Translations under genes and position numbers: made by a program
Shown: one piece after another, positions 1 to 8,947 of the stretch
Position numbering within the stretch: the first letter of the stretch is position 1
Layout of the letters: each line of letters starts with the position of its first letter
Assembly (NCBI GenBank): GCA_947598825.1
Contig: CANQFM010000022.1
Location: 1-45,740 of the forward strand
Direction: 5' to 3'
Source of the DNA: an uncultured Eisenbergiella sp.
Lineage (GTDB): Bacteria; Bacillota; Clostridia; Lachnospirales; Lachnospiraceae
Length of the DNA stretch: 45,740 bases
The notes under the pieces: model-generated
What the model was told of the DNA's origin: nothing
The model's database searches: none
The model's input: the letters and a program-made list of their open reading frames with translations, nothing else

Positions 1-816
1 AACAATTCGGTGACGAATTCCAACATTGCGGTGGGTGAGATACTCGAAGTGCTGTCTGCGGCGAAAACGGCGGTCAGGGAAGAGTACGGCCAAAACGATA
101 CGGTGACTTATATCATCAGTATCGTAAATTCCGGCACCACAGCGCTGTCTGGCATATCCGTATCGGATAATCTGGGCGCCTATGCCGTCGGCGCGCAGCA
201 GGTGACGCCGCTGACCTATACCGCCGGGACAATACGCTATTATTCCGACGGCGTTTTACAGGGAGCGCCGACGGTCACGGCGGGCCCTCCGCTGGTGATC
301 TCCGGCCTCACGGTTCCGGCGGGCGGCAGCGTGCTTCTGGTCTATGAAGCGAGGGTCAACCAATTCGCACCGCTGGGAACCGACGCGGCCATCACCAACC
401 AGGCCGTGATCAGCGGCACCGGCGTAACGCCTGTCACGGTGACGGAGACGGTCACGGCGGAGAGCGAACCGGTTTTGAGCATTACCAAATCCGTCAGCCC
501 GGTTCCCGTCACGGAAAACGGTACGCTGACTTACACGTTCCTCATCCAGAACACGGGCAGCGCGGAAGCGGATGCGGCCGCTGCGGCTGTGATCACGGAT
601 ACCTTCAATCCAATCCTGACGAATTTGTCCGTCACCTTCAACGGGGCGGCCTGGTCCGAGGGGACGAATTATACCTACAGCGAGCTTGACGGAACCTTTG
701 CGACCATCGCGGGACAGGTAACGGTTCCTGCCGCCACCTATGCGCAGGATCCGGCTACCGGCGTCTGGAGCATCAATCCCGGCGTCAGCACGCTGGTCAT
801 TTCCGGAACGGTCTGA
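1..816 (+). CDS. DUF11-domain surface protein, C-terminal part (5' end outside window)
   Basis: The frame is open from the first base, so the first in-frame GTG at 10 is probably internal and the gene starts outside the window. The visible 271 codons hold two DUF11-like Ig-fold repeats. The first is around residues 20-120 and begins YGQNDTVTYIISIVNSGTT. The second starts near residue 160 with ITKSVSPVPVTENGTLTYTF. Such repeats occur in large secreted or wall-bound proteins of Firmicutes. The composition is rich in Thr, Val, Ala and Gly with no Cys and few Lys, which suits an extracellular protein. There is no LPxTG motif or C-terminal membrane segment before the TGA at 814, so the anchoring mode is not visible. 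The family call is good; the function is unknown. Confidence 0.75.
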   Translation, partial: NNSVTNSNIAVGEILEVLSAAKTAVREEYGQNDTVTYIISIVNSGTTALSGISVSDNLGAYAVGAQQVTPLTYTAGTIRYYSDGVLQGAPTVTAGPPLVISGLTVPAGGSVLLVYEARVNQFAPLGTDAAITNQAVISGTGVTPVTVTETVTAESEPVLSITKSVSPVPVTENGTLTYTFLIQNTGSAEADAAAAAVITDTFNPILTNLSVTFNGAAWSEGTNYTYSELDGTFATIAGQVTVPAATYAQDPATGVWSINPGVSTLVISGTV

Positions 817-850
817 GCTTCGTTTGACCGGCTGATCCGGGCAAAAGGGA

Positions 851-879
851 AAGGGCGCCGCAGACATTGCGGCGCCCTT
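851..879. terminator. Hairpin terminator between convergent genes
   Basis: A perfect 11-bp stem, AAGGGCGCCGC (851-861) with GCGGCGCCCTT (869-879), encloses a 7-base loop. It lies between the DUF11 gene and the convergent minus-strand gene. The T-tail on the plus strand is weak (TTGTTG). The minus-strand reading is followed by TCCCTTTTGCCC, so it may serve both directions. Confidence 0.7.
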
Positions 880-925
880 GTTGTGGATGCGCCTTGCGGC
901 GCACGTTATTTTTGATTCATGAGCG

Positions 926-1360
926 TTATAGGTAGCTGCGAAGCTCCCGGCACAGGTTTTCTTCGATAGAGACGAGCCGGGTGCAGATATCCTTTGACGT
1001 TTCGTCCGCCGCCTTGTACTGGTTCAGATAACGATGCAGGGTTTTGATGCCCATATTGCAGCCATCGGTGATCAGGTCCGCCACCGTGGCGTCGCTGTCG
1101 TCCATGGTCATCTTCATGTTGGTTTTCATCCAGGACATGCTTTTGGCGATGGGCGTCGGATCCTTTTCCTCGCTCTGATGCTGGGCAAGCTGGTCGTGGA
1201 TTTCCGCTTCCAGCTTTTCATGATGGCTTTTGCTTTCGTTGAGAAGCTGTTTCATGGCGGAGTCGCCGATGCGGTCGATCACCTCGTCGATGGAAGAGAT
1301 GGCCATTTTTGTGCCCGCGTCGCATTCTTTCAGCAAATATACCGTATCTTTATTGTCCAT
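926..1360 (-). CDS. Small all-helical (ferritin-like, DUF2383-type) protein
   Basis: A 144-aa protein read from the ATG at 1360, which has GGAG about 7 bases upstream on the minus strand (1364-1370). The longer upstream frame lacks support. The sequence is polar and helical throughout, with repeated Asp/Glu/Lys/His and Met-rich stretches (KSMSWMKTNMKMTMDDSD). It can be drawn as four helices of about 25-30 residues, like the ferritin-like DUF2383 family, whose role is unclear (stress or sporulation has been suggested). There is no signal peptide or membrane segment, so it should be cytoplasmic. A small CCGGAG-TGC-CTCCGG hairpin (1380-1394) lies in its leader. The fold is inferred from pattern only. 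Confidence 0.6.
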   Translation of the reverse strand: MDNKDTVYLLKECDAGTKMAISSIDEVIDRIGDSAMKQLLNESKSHHEKLEAEIHDQLAQHQSEEKDPTPIAKSMSWMKTNMKMTMDDSDATVADLITDGCNMGIKTLHRYLNQYKAADETSKDICTRLVSIEENLCRELRSYL

Positions 1361-1535
1361 ATCTGTCTCCTTTTTCTGCCCGGAGTGCCTCCGGTCGTTT
1401 TTTTTAGTATGTCCTGTCTCTGCACTTTCATGCGCGCAAAAGAAATAGCATTTCCGATCGGATCCGATATTTATTTTAGAAGGCGGATAAGGTATAATGT
1501 CATTATATATATTGTTTGGAGAGAGGAGATTCACA

Positions 1536-2957
1536 ATGAAAGAACGTTTGAGATCCGCTAACCCCTACCTCCCCCTCTGGGAGCATATTCCCGACGGTGA
1601 ACCGCGGGTTTTTGAGTATAACGGCGAGAAGCGCGTCTATGTCTACGGTTCCCACGACACCGAACGCACCGCCTACTGCGGCAGGGATCAGGTGGTCTGG
1701 AGCGCGCCGGTGGACGATCTGACCGACTGGACGTATCACGGGGTTTGTTATCAGGCGGCCGACCACTCCATCCTTTTTGCGCCCGACGTGGTTCAGAAGG
1801 GTGATACCTTCTATCTTTATGCCGCCGAGGACCACGGTTCCCGGATCGTGGTGGCTTCCTCCAAAAATCCTGCGGGACCGTTTGAAAACCCGAGACTGAC
1901 CCAGTTGGGCTTCGATCCCGGCGTGCTGGTGGACGACGACGGCAGGATATACGCGTTCTGGGGATTCTGCGCGGCGTTCTGCGCGGAACTGGAAGACGAT
2001 ATGTGTACGATCAAGGAAGGGACCCTTGTGCGCAATCCCATCGGCCACGTCCCCGATCCGTGGAACGAAAACAACAATGCCTCCGGCGTAGATCTGCGGG
2101 ATGCGTTTTTTGAAGCGTCTTCGCCCAGAAAGATCAATGGGAAATACGTCTACGTTTATTCCAAACGGTATGTGACCCCCGTGCCGGAGCTGGGCGTATA
2201 TGAACCGTGCAACGGTTTCCTCAGCTATAAGTGGTCGGACAGTCCGCTTTCGGGCTATCAGGACGGCGGCGATATTTCGTTCAACGGCGGCGAGATCCTA
2301 AGACTTCCCGACGGCACCGGAAAGCAGACGTACCGCTGGGGGAACAATCACGGCGGCCTGGTGGAGATCAACGGCCAGTGGTATATTTTCTATCACCGTC
2401 ACACCGGGACCGACGAGTTTTCCCGGCAGGGCATGATCGAGCCTGTGGACATTGCCGTTGGCAAAGACGGGAAGATATACATTGGCGACGTTACCTATAT
2501 AAACGGCGAGCCGGTGGGCGCAAAACCCGTGGAGGAGACTTCCTCGGGCGCGTCGGTCAACGGCATCGACGCTTATCAGATCATTTCCGCGGGCTATGCC
2601 TGTCACCTTTCGCCGCTCGGACAGGCTTATATTCAGCCGGTATACGAGCAGACTGATGGCGTTTCGGCCCCGATCGTGAAGATAAAAGACGGCACCACCG
2701 TCGGGTTTCGATATTTGCAGTTTGGCCTGAATGCGCCAAAGACCTGCACCGTTTCGGCGTCCTGTGATGGAAAGATGGATGTAAAGGTCCGGATCGACGC
2801 CTGGCGCGGCAGGGTCATCGCGCAGTTTTCTTTGGAGCCTGAGAAAACGGAGTATCATGTGCCGCTAACCAGCGGGATCATCGGCAGGCGCGCGGTCTAC
2901 TTTGAGTTCTGCGGCGACGGCGAGGCGGCGTTTGACTGGTTCACCTTTGACAGATAG
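1536..2957 (+). CDS. GH43-family glycoside hydrolase with C-terminal carbohydrate-binding region
   Basis: A 473-aa protein starting at ATG 1536 behind GAGAGGAGA; the longer frame from 1497 has no such site. The N-terminal about 320 residues form a GH43 five-bladed propeller: YVYGSHDTE near residue 38, FAPDVVQKGDTFYLYAAED near 82, and DAFFEASSPRKINGKYVYVYS near 189. The three acidic residues expected for the inverting mechanism can be placed as D20 (IPDGEP), D84 (APDV) and E193 (FFEASS). The last about 130 residues look like a CBM6-type beta-sandwich. There is no signal peptide, so it probably acts in the cytoplasm on imported arabino- or xylo-oligosaccharides; substrate is not readable. A TATAAT at 1493-1498 with a poor -35 may be its promoter. 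It heads a same-strand carbohydrate group. Confidence 0.88.
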   Translation: MKERLRSANPYLPLWEHIPDGEPRVFEYNGEKRVYVYGSHDTERTAYCGRDQVVWSAPVDDLTDWTYHGVCYQAADHSILFAPDVVQKGDTFYLYAAEDHGSRIVVASSKNPAGPFENPRLTQLGFDPGVLVDDDGRIYAFWGFCAAFCAELEDDMCTIKEGTLVRNPIGHVPDPWNENNNASGVDLRDAFFEASSPRKINGKYVYVYSKRYVTPVPELGVYEPCNGFLSYKWSDSPLSGYQDGGDISFNGGEILRLPDGTGKQTYRWGNNHGGLVEINGQWYIFYHRHTGTDEFSRQGMIEPVDIAVGKDGKIYIGDVTYINGEPVGAKPVEETSSGASVNGIDAYQIISAGYACHLSPLGQAYIQPVYEQTDGVSAPIVKIKDGTTVGFRYLQFGLNAPKTCTVSASCDGKMDVKVRIDAWRGRVIAQFSLEPEKTEYHVPLTSGIIGRRAVYFEFCGDGEAAFDWFTFDR

Positions 2958-2978
2958 GATCGGGAGGGAGAAAAATCC

Positions 2979-3584
2979 ATGCTGACGATACCGGAAGCGG
3001 AATACGAATTGGAAAAAGGCGCGGCAGAGAATCCCGGCCCGTGGAAAGCGCACAGCGTCTCGGTGGCGGAAAATGCAAAGCGGATCGCGGATAAAGCAAA
3101 CGGAATGGACGCGGACAGGGCGTATGTGCTGGGATTGCTGCACGACATTGGCAGAAGGGCAGGGGTGAAAGCCATCTTACATATTTTTGACGGATACGAG
3201 TATATGATGCGCCTTGACCAACCGGAGATAGCGCGCATTTGCCTGACCCATTCCTTTCCGATCCATAACGCCGATATTTATTTTGGAAAATATGACTGCA
3301 CGGCAGAGCAGAAAGTCTTTCTGGACAAATACATCAGGGAGACCGTTTATGATGATTATGATAAGCTGATTCAGTTGTGCGACGCGATTTCACTGCCCAA
3401 CGGGGCGTGTATCATGGAGAAGCGGCTGGTCGATGTGGCGCTCAGGCATGGCCTGCCGGAGTTTACGCTGGCGAAATGGAGGGCGTTTATGGAACTGAAG
3501 AAGTATTTTGATGAAAAATGCGAATGCAATATTTATGCCCTGTTGCCCAACGTGATGGAAAATTCCTATGAAAGCCTCATTTAA
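2979..3584 (+). CDS. HD-domain phosphohydrolase
   Basis: A 201-aa cytoplasmic protein 21 bases after the GH43 gene, with a GGGAGGGAG site before ATG 2979. The HD metal-binding signature is complete: H25 (KAHSVSV), H55-D56 (GLLHDIGRRAG) and D135 (QLCDAISLP). Proteins with a lone HD domain hydrolyse phosphate esters, often nucleotides; the substrate here cannot be told. The tight spacing suggests cotranscription with the glycosidase, but that does not make a sugar-phosphate role certain. Confidence 0.85.
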   Translation: MLTIPEAEYELEKGAAENPGPWKAHSVSVAENAKRIADKANGMDADRAYVLGLLHDIGRRAGVKAILHIFDGYEYMMRLDQPEIARICLTHSFPIHNADIYFGKYDCTAEQKVFLDKYIRETVYDDYDKLIQLCDAISLPNGACIMEKRLVDVALRHGLPEFTLAKWRAFMELKKYFDEKCECNIYALLPNVMENSYESLI

Positions 3585-3662
3585 AAGCCTTATTTTGCAT
3601 TGTATCGATAAGTGAAATCCCATATCGGGCAAAAAGTGGATAGAAGGAGGGACAGGAACAGT

Positions 3663-4268
3663 ATGTTTGACATAACAAAGCTGACATGGACGCGGGAACC
3701 GCTGTCCTATACCGTCGCGGACGGCCGGATCGAGGTGATGACCAGGCCCCATACGGATCTGTGGCAGAGGACGTATTATCATTTTCGGAACGATAACGCC
3801 CCGGTTTTACAGATGCGGACGGCGGAAAAGTATTTTTCTTTCGTGGTAAAGACGGAATTTGAAAGCCAAAAGAGGTTCGACCAGTGCGGCGTGGTTTTGT
3901 ATCTGGACAGCGAAAACTGGCTGAAAGGCTCTATCGAATACGAAAACGGGGAATTTCAGCATTTGGGCAGCGTCGTGACCAACCACGGATATTCCGACTG
4001 GGCGACGACGGAGATCGACGCGGCGGTCAAATCCATGTGGTACCGCCTGAGCCGCCGGGAGGACGATTTCTGCATCGAATGTTCCCGGGACGGGATCCGT
4101 TTTTCCCAGATGCGGATCTGCCATATGTGGGATGCCGTCGGGGAAATTTCGTTTGGCGTATATGCCTGCAGCCCGGAGGATTCTTCTTTCAGGGCGGTCT
4201 TTACCGGAATGGAGATCACGGACTGCAAGTGGCAGGCGCACGACGGCCAGCAGCCGGACGCTTCCTGA
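3663..4268 (+). CDS. DUF1349 domain protein (concanavalin-like beta-sandwich)
   Basis: A 201-aa protein with a strong GAAGGAGGG site before ATG 3663; the frame is open from 3612 but has no site there. The whole chain matches the DUF1349 pattern: an N-terminal hydrophilic strand region, FDQCGVVLYLDSENWLKGSIEYEN in the middle, and a C-terminal ISFGVYACSPEDSSFRAVFTGMEI. The family has a concanavalin-like lectin/glucanase fold and often sits with glycosidases; it is thought to bind or act on sugars, with no firmly known reaction. There is no signal peptide. The position between GH43 and a pectin-lyase-like gene fits a role in carbohydrate use. Confidence 0.82.
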   Translation: MFDITKLTWTREPLSYTVADGRIEVMTRPHTDLWQRTYYHFRNDNAPVLQMRTAEKYFSFVVKTEFESQKRFDQCGVVLYLDSENWLKGSIEYENGEFQHLGSVVTNHGYSDWATTEIDAAVKSMWYRLSRREDDFCIECSRDGIRFSQMRICHMWDAVGEISFGVYACSPEDSSFRAVFTGMEITDCKWQAHDGQQPDAS

Positions 4269-4324
4269 TCATAGGGAAAGGTTTTTAGAAAAAAGGGAGA
4301 AAGGCAGGACGAAAGGAGGGTTTT

Positions 4325-6688
4325 ATGGAACTTTATTTTCCGAAGCTATACCGTTATGACAGGCCGCGGGAGCATTGCTGCATAGCGGTGCCTTTTGCAG
4401 AGGGAAAGCTTGGCAGCGCAGAGGGCGTGCGGGTTTTTCAGGGGGAAAAGCAGATGCCGGTTCAGACGAAGGTTACGTCCCGTTATCGGGATGGCAGCAT
4501 CCGCTACCTGTTCGTCCGTTTCCTGGCGGATCTGCCCGGGAACCAAAAAGCCGTGCTGCGGCTGGAAACGGGGGCAGAAGGCAGCGGCTCTCCGGCGGCC
4601 CTTCCGGTGGGAAACTCTGGCTATGAGGGGTTGAAGCTGGTGCAGACCGGACACGGGTTTGTGGTGGAGGGCGGCCTGCGGTTTGAGGTGTCCGACGGCG
4701 CGTCCTCGCTGTTCGACTGGCTGGAGGACGGCCAGGTGAGATATGAGGCGAAGCAGTTTGCAGGCCCGTTCCTGGAGGACGGAGACGGCGGCCATTATAC
4801 GCTTTGTCTGGGAAAATGGCGGGCCATGGAAAGCGGCCCTCTCGTGGCCGTGCTGCGCTGTATGGGGGAATGCAGGGGGCCGCGTCCAGTGACCTTTGAG
4901 GTGAAGCTGACGGCCTATTCGGAGAAGCCCTGGGTGGAGATCACCTACCGGATTATAAATACCACCGACGAATTGCTAAAGATCGCCGAACTGCGTTTTT
5001 CGCTTCTGGCGCAAAACGGCGCCAGGGAAGGCCGCGTTTTAAAGGAAGAAGGGGAGCGGGCAAAGCCGGACTTTTCGGACGCAGGAAAAGCTGCCTTATC
5101 CGAAGCGGTCTTTCACACGCTGGGGACGGCGGAGCTTTCCGGGATCGAAAGCCGCGTGGAAGGCGTGCGCACCTGCGCAGCCAGCTCCAACTACAAGACG
5201 GATTTTCTCATCGGCAGCCGTGGGGCGTCGGTGGAAAAAACCGTGGATGCGGAATATTTGTTAAAGGAAGCCAACGAGCATATGGCGGAAGTGTTCTACG
5301 GCACCTTCTTTGCGGATCGGACCGATGGGACGGGCGGCGTGTGCGCTACCGTTTTCCAGGCCCAGCAGAATTATCCTAAGGCCGTCCGGGCCGATGAAGA
5401 GGGCGTCCATATCCTGCTGGTGCCGAAGGGAAAGGGCCAGGTGGCCATGCAGCCTGGTATGTCCCGGGAACAGCGGTTTTTACTGCATTTTCACGGCCCC
5501 CAGACGGGACTTTTGGAGCTGGACGACCGGAGCCTCATTTATCAGATGCCGGACAGGCCCTTTATCCAGCCGGAAGTGTTCCGGGATGCGGGCGTCATGC
5601 CGGATCTTTTCGTGGAAAAGCAAAAAAGGAAAGACGAGGTGGAAATTGCCCTGATCGCCAGGTGCGACGGCCATGCCCGCTGTTACGGGATGCTCAACTG
5701 GGGAGACGCGCCCGATCCGGGCTACACCACCCAGGGCAGGGGGAAAGGAATGCCCGTCTGGACCAATAACGAATACGATTATCCTCACGCCTGCGCCCTG
5801 CTTTACGCCAGGACGGGAGAACGACGTTTTCTGGATTATGTGTTTACGGCGGCTTCCCACTGGATGGACGTGGATGTGTGCCATTACAGCCAGGATCCGC
5901 TTTTGTTTGGAGGACAGTGGGAGCATTCCCGCGGCCATTGCCTGGACAGCGTGATCGTCTGCTCCCATCAGTGGGTGGAGGGCCTGTTGGATCATTACCA
6001 TTTTTCAGGGGAGGAACGCGCCCTGGAGACGGCGGTGGGAATCGGGGAAAATGTGCTGCGCCTGCTGGACACCCCCATGTATCAGAAAAGCGGGGAGATC
6101 AACGCCCGGGAAACCGGCTGGGCCCTGCGGACGCTGTCGGCCCTCTATGTAGAGACGGGGGAGGAAAGGTGGCTGCCGAAGTGCGAAAAGATCGTGGATC
6201 AGTTCCGGGAATGGAAAGAGCTTTATGGCGGCTGGCTTGCGCCCTATACGGATAATACCATGATCCGCACGGGATTTATGATCGCGGTGGCGGTGGGCAG
6301 CCTCATGCGTTATTACCGGGTTTTCCCACGGGAGGACATCCGCGCCATGATCCTGGAGGCGGTGGACGACCTGGTGGACAACTGCCTGATGGAGAACGGC
6401 CTGTTTTACTATAAGGAGCTTCCCAGCCTGAACCGCTTGGGCAACAATACGCTGCTTCTGGAGGCGCTGACCTGCGCCTGGGAGTTGACGGGAGAGAGCC
6501 GGTATCTGCGCTATGGGCTGCGCACCTTCAACAGTACGGTGGAGGGGACGAAGCGCAGCGTGGGCGGGACGAAATCCGTGGTCGGCGACGCGCTGATCAA
6601 CGCAGGCGACGGCACCAAGACCTTTGCCCAGAGCTTCCTGCCCCTGTCCCTGTTTTATAAGGCGGCGGCGGACTGCGGCCTGCTGTGA
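4325..6688 (+). CDS. PcRGLX/YetA-like exo-rhamnogalacturonan lyase family protein
   Basis: A 787-aa protein with AAAGGAGGG before ATG 4325. The N-terminus (residues 1-90: CCIAVPFAEGKLGSAEGVRVF, then DGSIRYLFVRFLADLP) is the RIFT-barrel pattern of the PcRGLX/YetA family. It is followed by a beta-sandwich, and from about residue 430 by an (alpha/alpha)-barrel. Barrel landmarks are HACALLYARTGERRFLDYVFTAASHW, GGQWEHSRGHCLDS and GEINARETGWALRTLSALY. Fungal PcRGLX cleaves the rhamnogalacturonan I backbone by beta-elimination; B. subtilis yetA sits among rhamnogalacturonan genes. No signal peptide is seen, so it should act on imported oligosaccharides. Exact substrate and catalytic residues are not verified. 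No sugar transporter or regulator is adjacent. Confidence 0.75.
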   Translation: MELYFPKLYRYDRPREHCCIAVPFAEGKLGSAEGVRVFQGEKQMPVQTKVTSRYRDGSIRYLFVRFLADLPGNQKAVLRLETGAEGSGSPAALPVGNSGYEGLKLVQTGHGFVVEGGLRFEVSDGASSLFDWLEDGQVRYEAKQFAGPFLEDGDGGHYTLCLGKWRAMESGPLVAVLRCMGECRGPRPVTFEVKLTAYSEKPWVEITYRIINTTDELLKIAELRFSLLAQNGAREGRVLKEEGERAKPDFSDAGKAALSEAVFHTLGTAELSGIESRVEGVRTCAASSNYKTDFLIGSRGASVEKTVDAEYLLKEANEHMAEVFYGTFFADRTDGTGGVCATVFQAQQNYPKAVRADEEGVHILLVPKGKGQVAMQPGMSREQRFLLHFHGPQTGLLELDDRSLIYQMPDRPFIQPEVFRDAGVMPDLFVEKQKRKDEVEIALIARCDGHARCYGMLNWGDAPDPGYTTQGRGKGMPVWTNNEYDYPHACALLYARTGERRFLDYVFTAASHWMDVDVCHYSQDPLLFGGQWEHSRGHCLDSVIVCSHQWVEGLLDHYHFSGEERALETAVGIGENVLRLLDTPMYQKSGEINARETGWALRTLSALYVETGEERWLPKCEKIVDQFREWKELYGGWLAPYTDNTMIRTGFMIAVAVGSLMRYYRVFPREDIRAMILEAVDDLVDNCLMENGLFYYKELPSLNRLGNNTLLLEALTCAWELTGESRYLRYGLRTFNSTVEGTKRSVGGTKSVVGDALINAGDGTKTFAQSFLPLSLFYKAAADCGLL

Positions 6689-6758
6689 GGACAGGGCGGA
6701 TACAGGAATCGGAAAAAGCCGGTGCAGGAATAAAGAACTGGCATGTTCCGGCGGGATA

Positions 6759-6767
6759 TGGTATAAT
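6759..6767 (+). promoter_or_regulatory. Extended -10 promoter for the nucleotidyltransferase-galE operon
   Basis: TGG-TATAAT (TATAAT at 6762-6767) is a perfect -10 with the TGn extension, 31 bases before the ATG at 6799. No good -35 is present, which is usual for extended -10 promoters. Confidence 0.6.
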
Positions 6768-6798
6768 TTTTCCAATAAAAATCTGACAGGAGGGACAG

Positions 6799-7716
6799 AT
6801 GGGTAAGCCAACGTTAGTGATCCTGGCGGCGGGCATGGGCAGCCGCTACGGGGGATTAAAGCAGATCGACCCGGTGGACGACAGGGGACACAAGATCATC
6901 GATTTTTCCATTTATGACGCGATCCGCGCCGGTTTTGGCAAGGTGGTCTTTATTATCAAAAAAGAAAACGAGAAGGATTTCAGGGAATGTGTGGGCGATG
7001 CGGTGAGCCGCCATGTGCCGGTGGAATATGTGTTCCAGGAACTGGACCGGGTGCCGGAAGGGTTTGCGATCCCGGAGGGCCGCGTGAAGCCCTGGGGGAC
7101 GGCGCATGCGATCCTTTGCTGTAAGGGCGTTCTGGACGGCCCTTTCGCCGTCATCAACGCGGACGATTATTATGGCAGGAGCGCCTATGAAGAGCTGTAT
7201 CGCTTTCTGACGACCCATGAGGACGATGAAAAGTACCGCTATGCCATGGTGGGATATCAACTGGGCAATACGCTGACGGAAAACGGTTCCGTCGCCCGCG
7301 GCGTGTGCGTGACGGATGAGGCCGGTTATCTGGTTCAGATCGCCGAGAGGACGAAGATCATCAGGACGAAGGAGGCAGCGGCTTATACCGAGGACGAAGG
7401 AAAGACCTGGACGCCGCTGGCGCTGGACACGCCGGTTTCCATGAATATGTGGGCCTTTTCCCCCAGTATTCTGGGAGAACTGGAAGAGGCCGTAGCGCGG
7501 TTTTTTGCCCTGGAGGTGGAGAAGAATCCGTTAAAGTCGGAATGCTTTTTGCCCATTGAAGTGGATAAGCTGTTAAAGGCCGGCAAGGCCACGGTGCAGG
7601 TGCTGCATTCTTCGGATAAGTGGTTTGGCGTGACTTATAAGGAGGATAAGCCCTTTGTGATGGAGTCCATCGCGAAGCTGAAGGCGGCGGGCGTTTATCC
7701 GGACGTCCTGTGGTAA
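6799..7716 (+). CDS. Sugar-phosphate nucleotidyltransferase (NTP_transferase family)
   Basis: A 305-aa protein with CAGGAGGGA before ATG 6799. The N-terminal Rossmann-like start LVILAAGMGSRYGGLKQ is the nucleotide-binding signature of sugar-1-phosphate nucleotidyltransferases. WGTAHAILCCKGVLDGPFAVINADDYYG carries the metal/substrate-binding Asp pair (INADDYYG). The family joins NTP and a sugar-1-phosphate to make an NDP-sugar. The nearby galE suggests UDP-glucose or a related UDP-sugar, but the protein is not the standard GalU pattern and substrate choice is open. It lies 61 bases before galE, probably in one operon with it, supplying activated sugars for wall or capsule polymers. Confidence 0.85.
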   Translation: MGKPTLVILAAGMGSRYGGLKQIDPVDDRGHKIIDFSIYDAIRAGFGKVVFIIKKENEKDFRECVGDAVSRHVPVEYVFQELDRVPEGFAIPEGRVKPWGTAHAILCCKGVLDGPFAVINADDYYGRSAYEELYRFLTTHEDDEKYRYAMVGYQLGNTLTENGSVARGVCVTDEAGYLVQIAERTKIIRTKEAAAYTEDEGKTWTPLALDTPVSMNMWAFSPSILGELEEAVARFFALEVEKNPLKSECFLPIEVDKLLKAGKATVQVLHSSDKWFGVTYKEDKPFVMESIAKLKAAGVYPDVLW

Positions 7717-7777
7717 AAGACAGGCAGGAAAGCAATAGAAAAGAGTGCCGCCTGCGGCGGCCGGACAGGAGGAAAAG

Positions 7778-8794
7778 ATGGCAATTTTGGTAACAGGCGG
7801 CGCCGGCTATATCGGCAGCCATACGGTGGTAGAGCTGCAGAATGCGGGCTACGATGTGGTGGTGCTGGATAATCTGTGCAATTCCAGCGAGAAATCCCTG
7901 GAAAGGGTGGAAAAGATCACCGGCAAAAAAGTCCCATTTTACAAAGCGGACATCCGGGACCGGGAAACGCTCAATGCGGTCTTTGAGAAGGAGCGGATCG
8001 ATTCCTGCATTCATTTCGCGGGGCTGAAGGCTGTAGGAGAATCCGTGGCAAAGCCCTGGGAATATTATGAGAATAATATCGCCGGGACGCTGACGCTGGT
8101 GGATGTAATGCGCAGACACGGCGTGAAGAATATCATCTTTTCTTCTTCGGCTACCGTGTACGGCGATCCGGCCATGATCCCCATTACGGAGGAATGCCCC
8201 AAGGGCCAGTGTACCAATCCTTACGGGTGGACGAAATCCATGCTGGAGCAGATCCTGACGGATATCCAGAAGGCCGATCCGGAGTGGAACGTGGTGCTGC
8301 TGCGGTATTTCAATCCCATCGGCGCGCATAAGAGCGGCACCATCGGGGAGAATCCCAACGGGATCCCCAACAACCTGATGCCCTATGTGACCCAGGTGGC
8401 GGTAGGGCGGCTGAAAGAGCTGGGCGTGTTTGGCAACGATTACGATACGCCGGACGGGACCGGCGTCCGGGATTACATCCATGTGGTAGATCTGGCAAAA
8501 GGCCATGTGAAGGCGTTGAAGAAGCTTGAGGATAAATCGGGCCTGAGCATTTATAACCTGGGGACCGGCAAGGGCTACAGCGTGTTGGATATCGTGAAGA
8601 ATTTTGAAGCGGCCACCGGCGTGAAGGTGCCTTATGTGATCAAGCCCCGCCGCCCCGGCGATATCGCCACCTGTTACGCCGATGCCTCCAAGGCGAAGAA
8701 GGAACTGGGCTGGGAAGCTGAAAACGGCATTCGGGAGATGTGCGAGGATTCCTGGAGATGGCAGTCCAATAACCCCAACGGGTATGGGGACTGA
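7778..8794 (+). CDS. galE: UDP-glucose 4-epimerase
   Basis: A 338-aa protein, the normal GalE length. The start is ATG 7778 behind AGGAGG, not the longer frame from 7745. It is an extended short-chain dehydrogenase. [14 protein letters not shown] binds NAD at the N-terminus, SSSATVYG carries the catalytic Ser/Thr region, and Y149-x3-K153 (YGWTK) is the catalytic pair. The enzyme interconverts UDP-glucose and UDP-galactose in the cytoplasm (Leloir pathway and surface polysaccharide precursors). It is followed by a strong terminator, so the two-gene unit 6799-8794 ends here. Confidence 0.95.
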   Translation: MAILVTGGAGYIGSHTVVELQNAGYDVVVLDNLCNSSEKSLERVEKITGKKVPFYKADIRDRETLNAVFEKERIDSCIHFAGLKAVGESVAKPWEYYENNIAGTLTLVDVMRRHGVKNIIFSSSATVYGDPAMIPITEECPKGQCTNPYGWTKSMLEQILTDIQKADPEWNVVLLRYFNPIGAHKSGTIGENPNGIPNNLMPYVTQVAVGRLKELGVFGNDYDTPDGTGVRDYIHVVDLAKGHVKALKKLEDKSGLSIYNLGTGKGYSVLDIVKNFEAATGVKVPYVIKPRRPGDIATCYADASKAKKELGWEAENGIREMCEDSWRWQSNNPNGYGD

Positions 8795-8824
8795 TCCTTT
8801 GACAGGAAAGCAGGGAAAAGATCG

Positions 8825-8865
8825 ACGGCGGACGGTACGCTTCTTGCGGGCCGCCCGCCGTTTTT
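8825..8865 (+). terminator. Rho-independent terminator after galE
   Basis: ACGGCGG-a-CGG (8825-8835) pairs with CCG-c-CCGCCGT (8851-8861) across one A/C mismatch, followed by a T tract starting at 8861. Confidence 0.75.
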
Positions 8866-8947
8866 GAACCGTTTGCCGGACGCGGGCCGAAAACGGCGGA
8901 CCGCCGGAAGCGAAGGGCAGAGCAAAGAAAAGAGGAAACGGGGGAAC

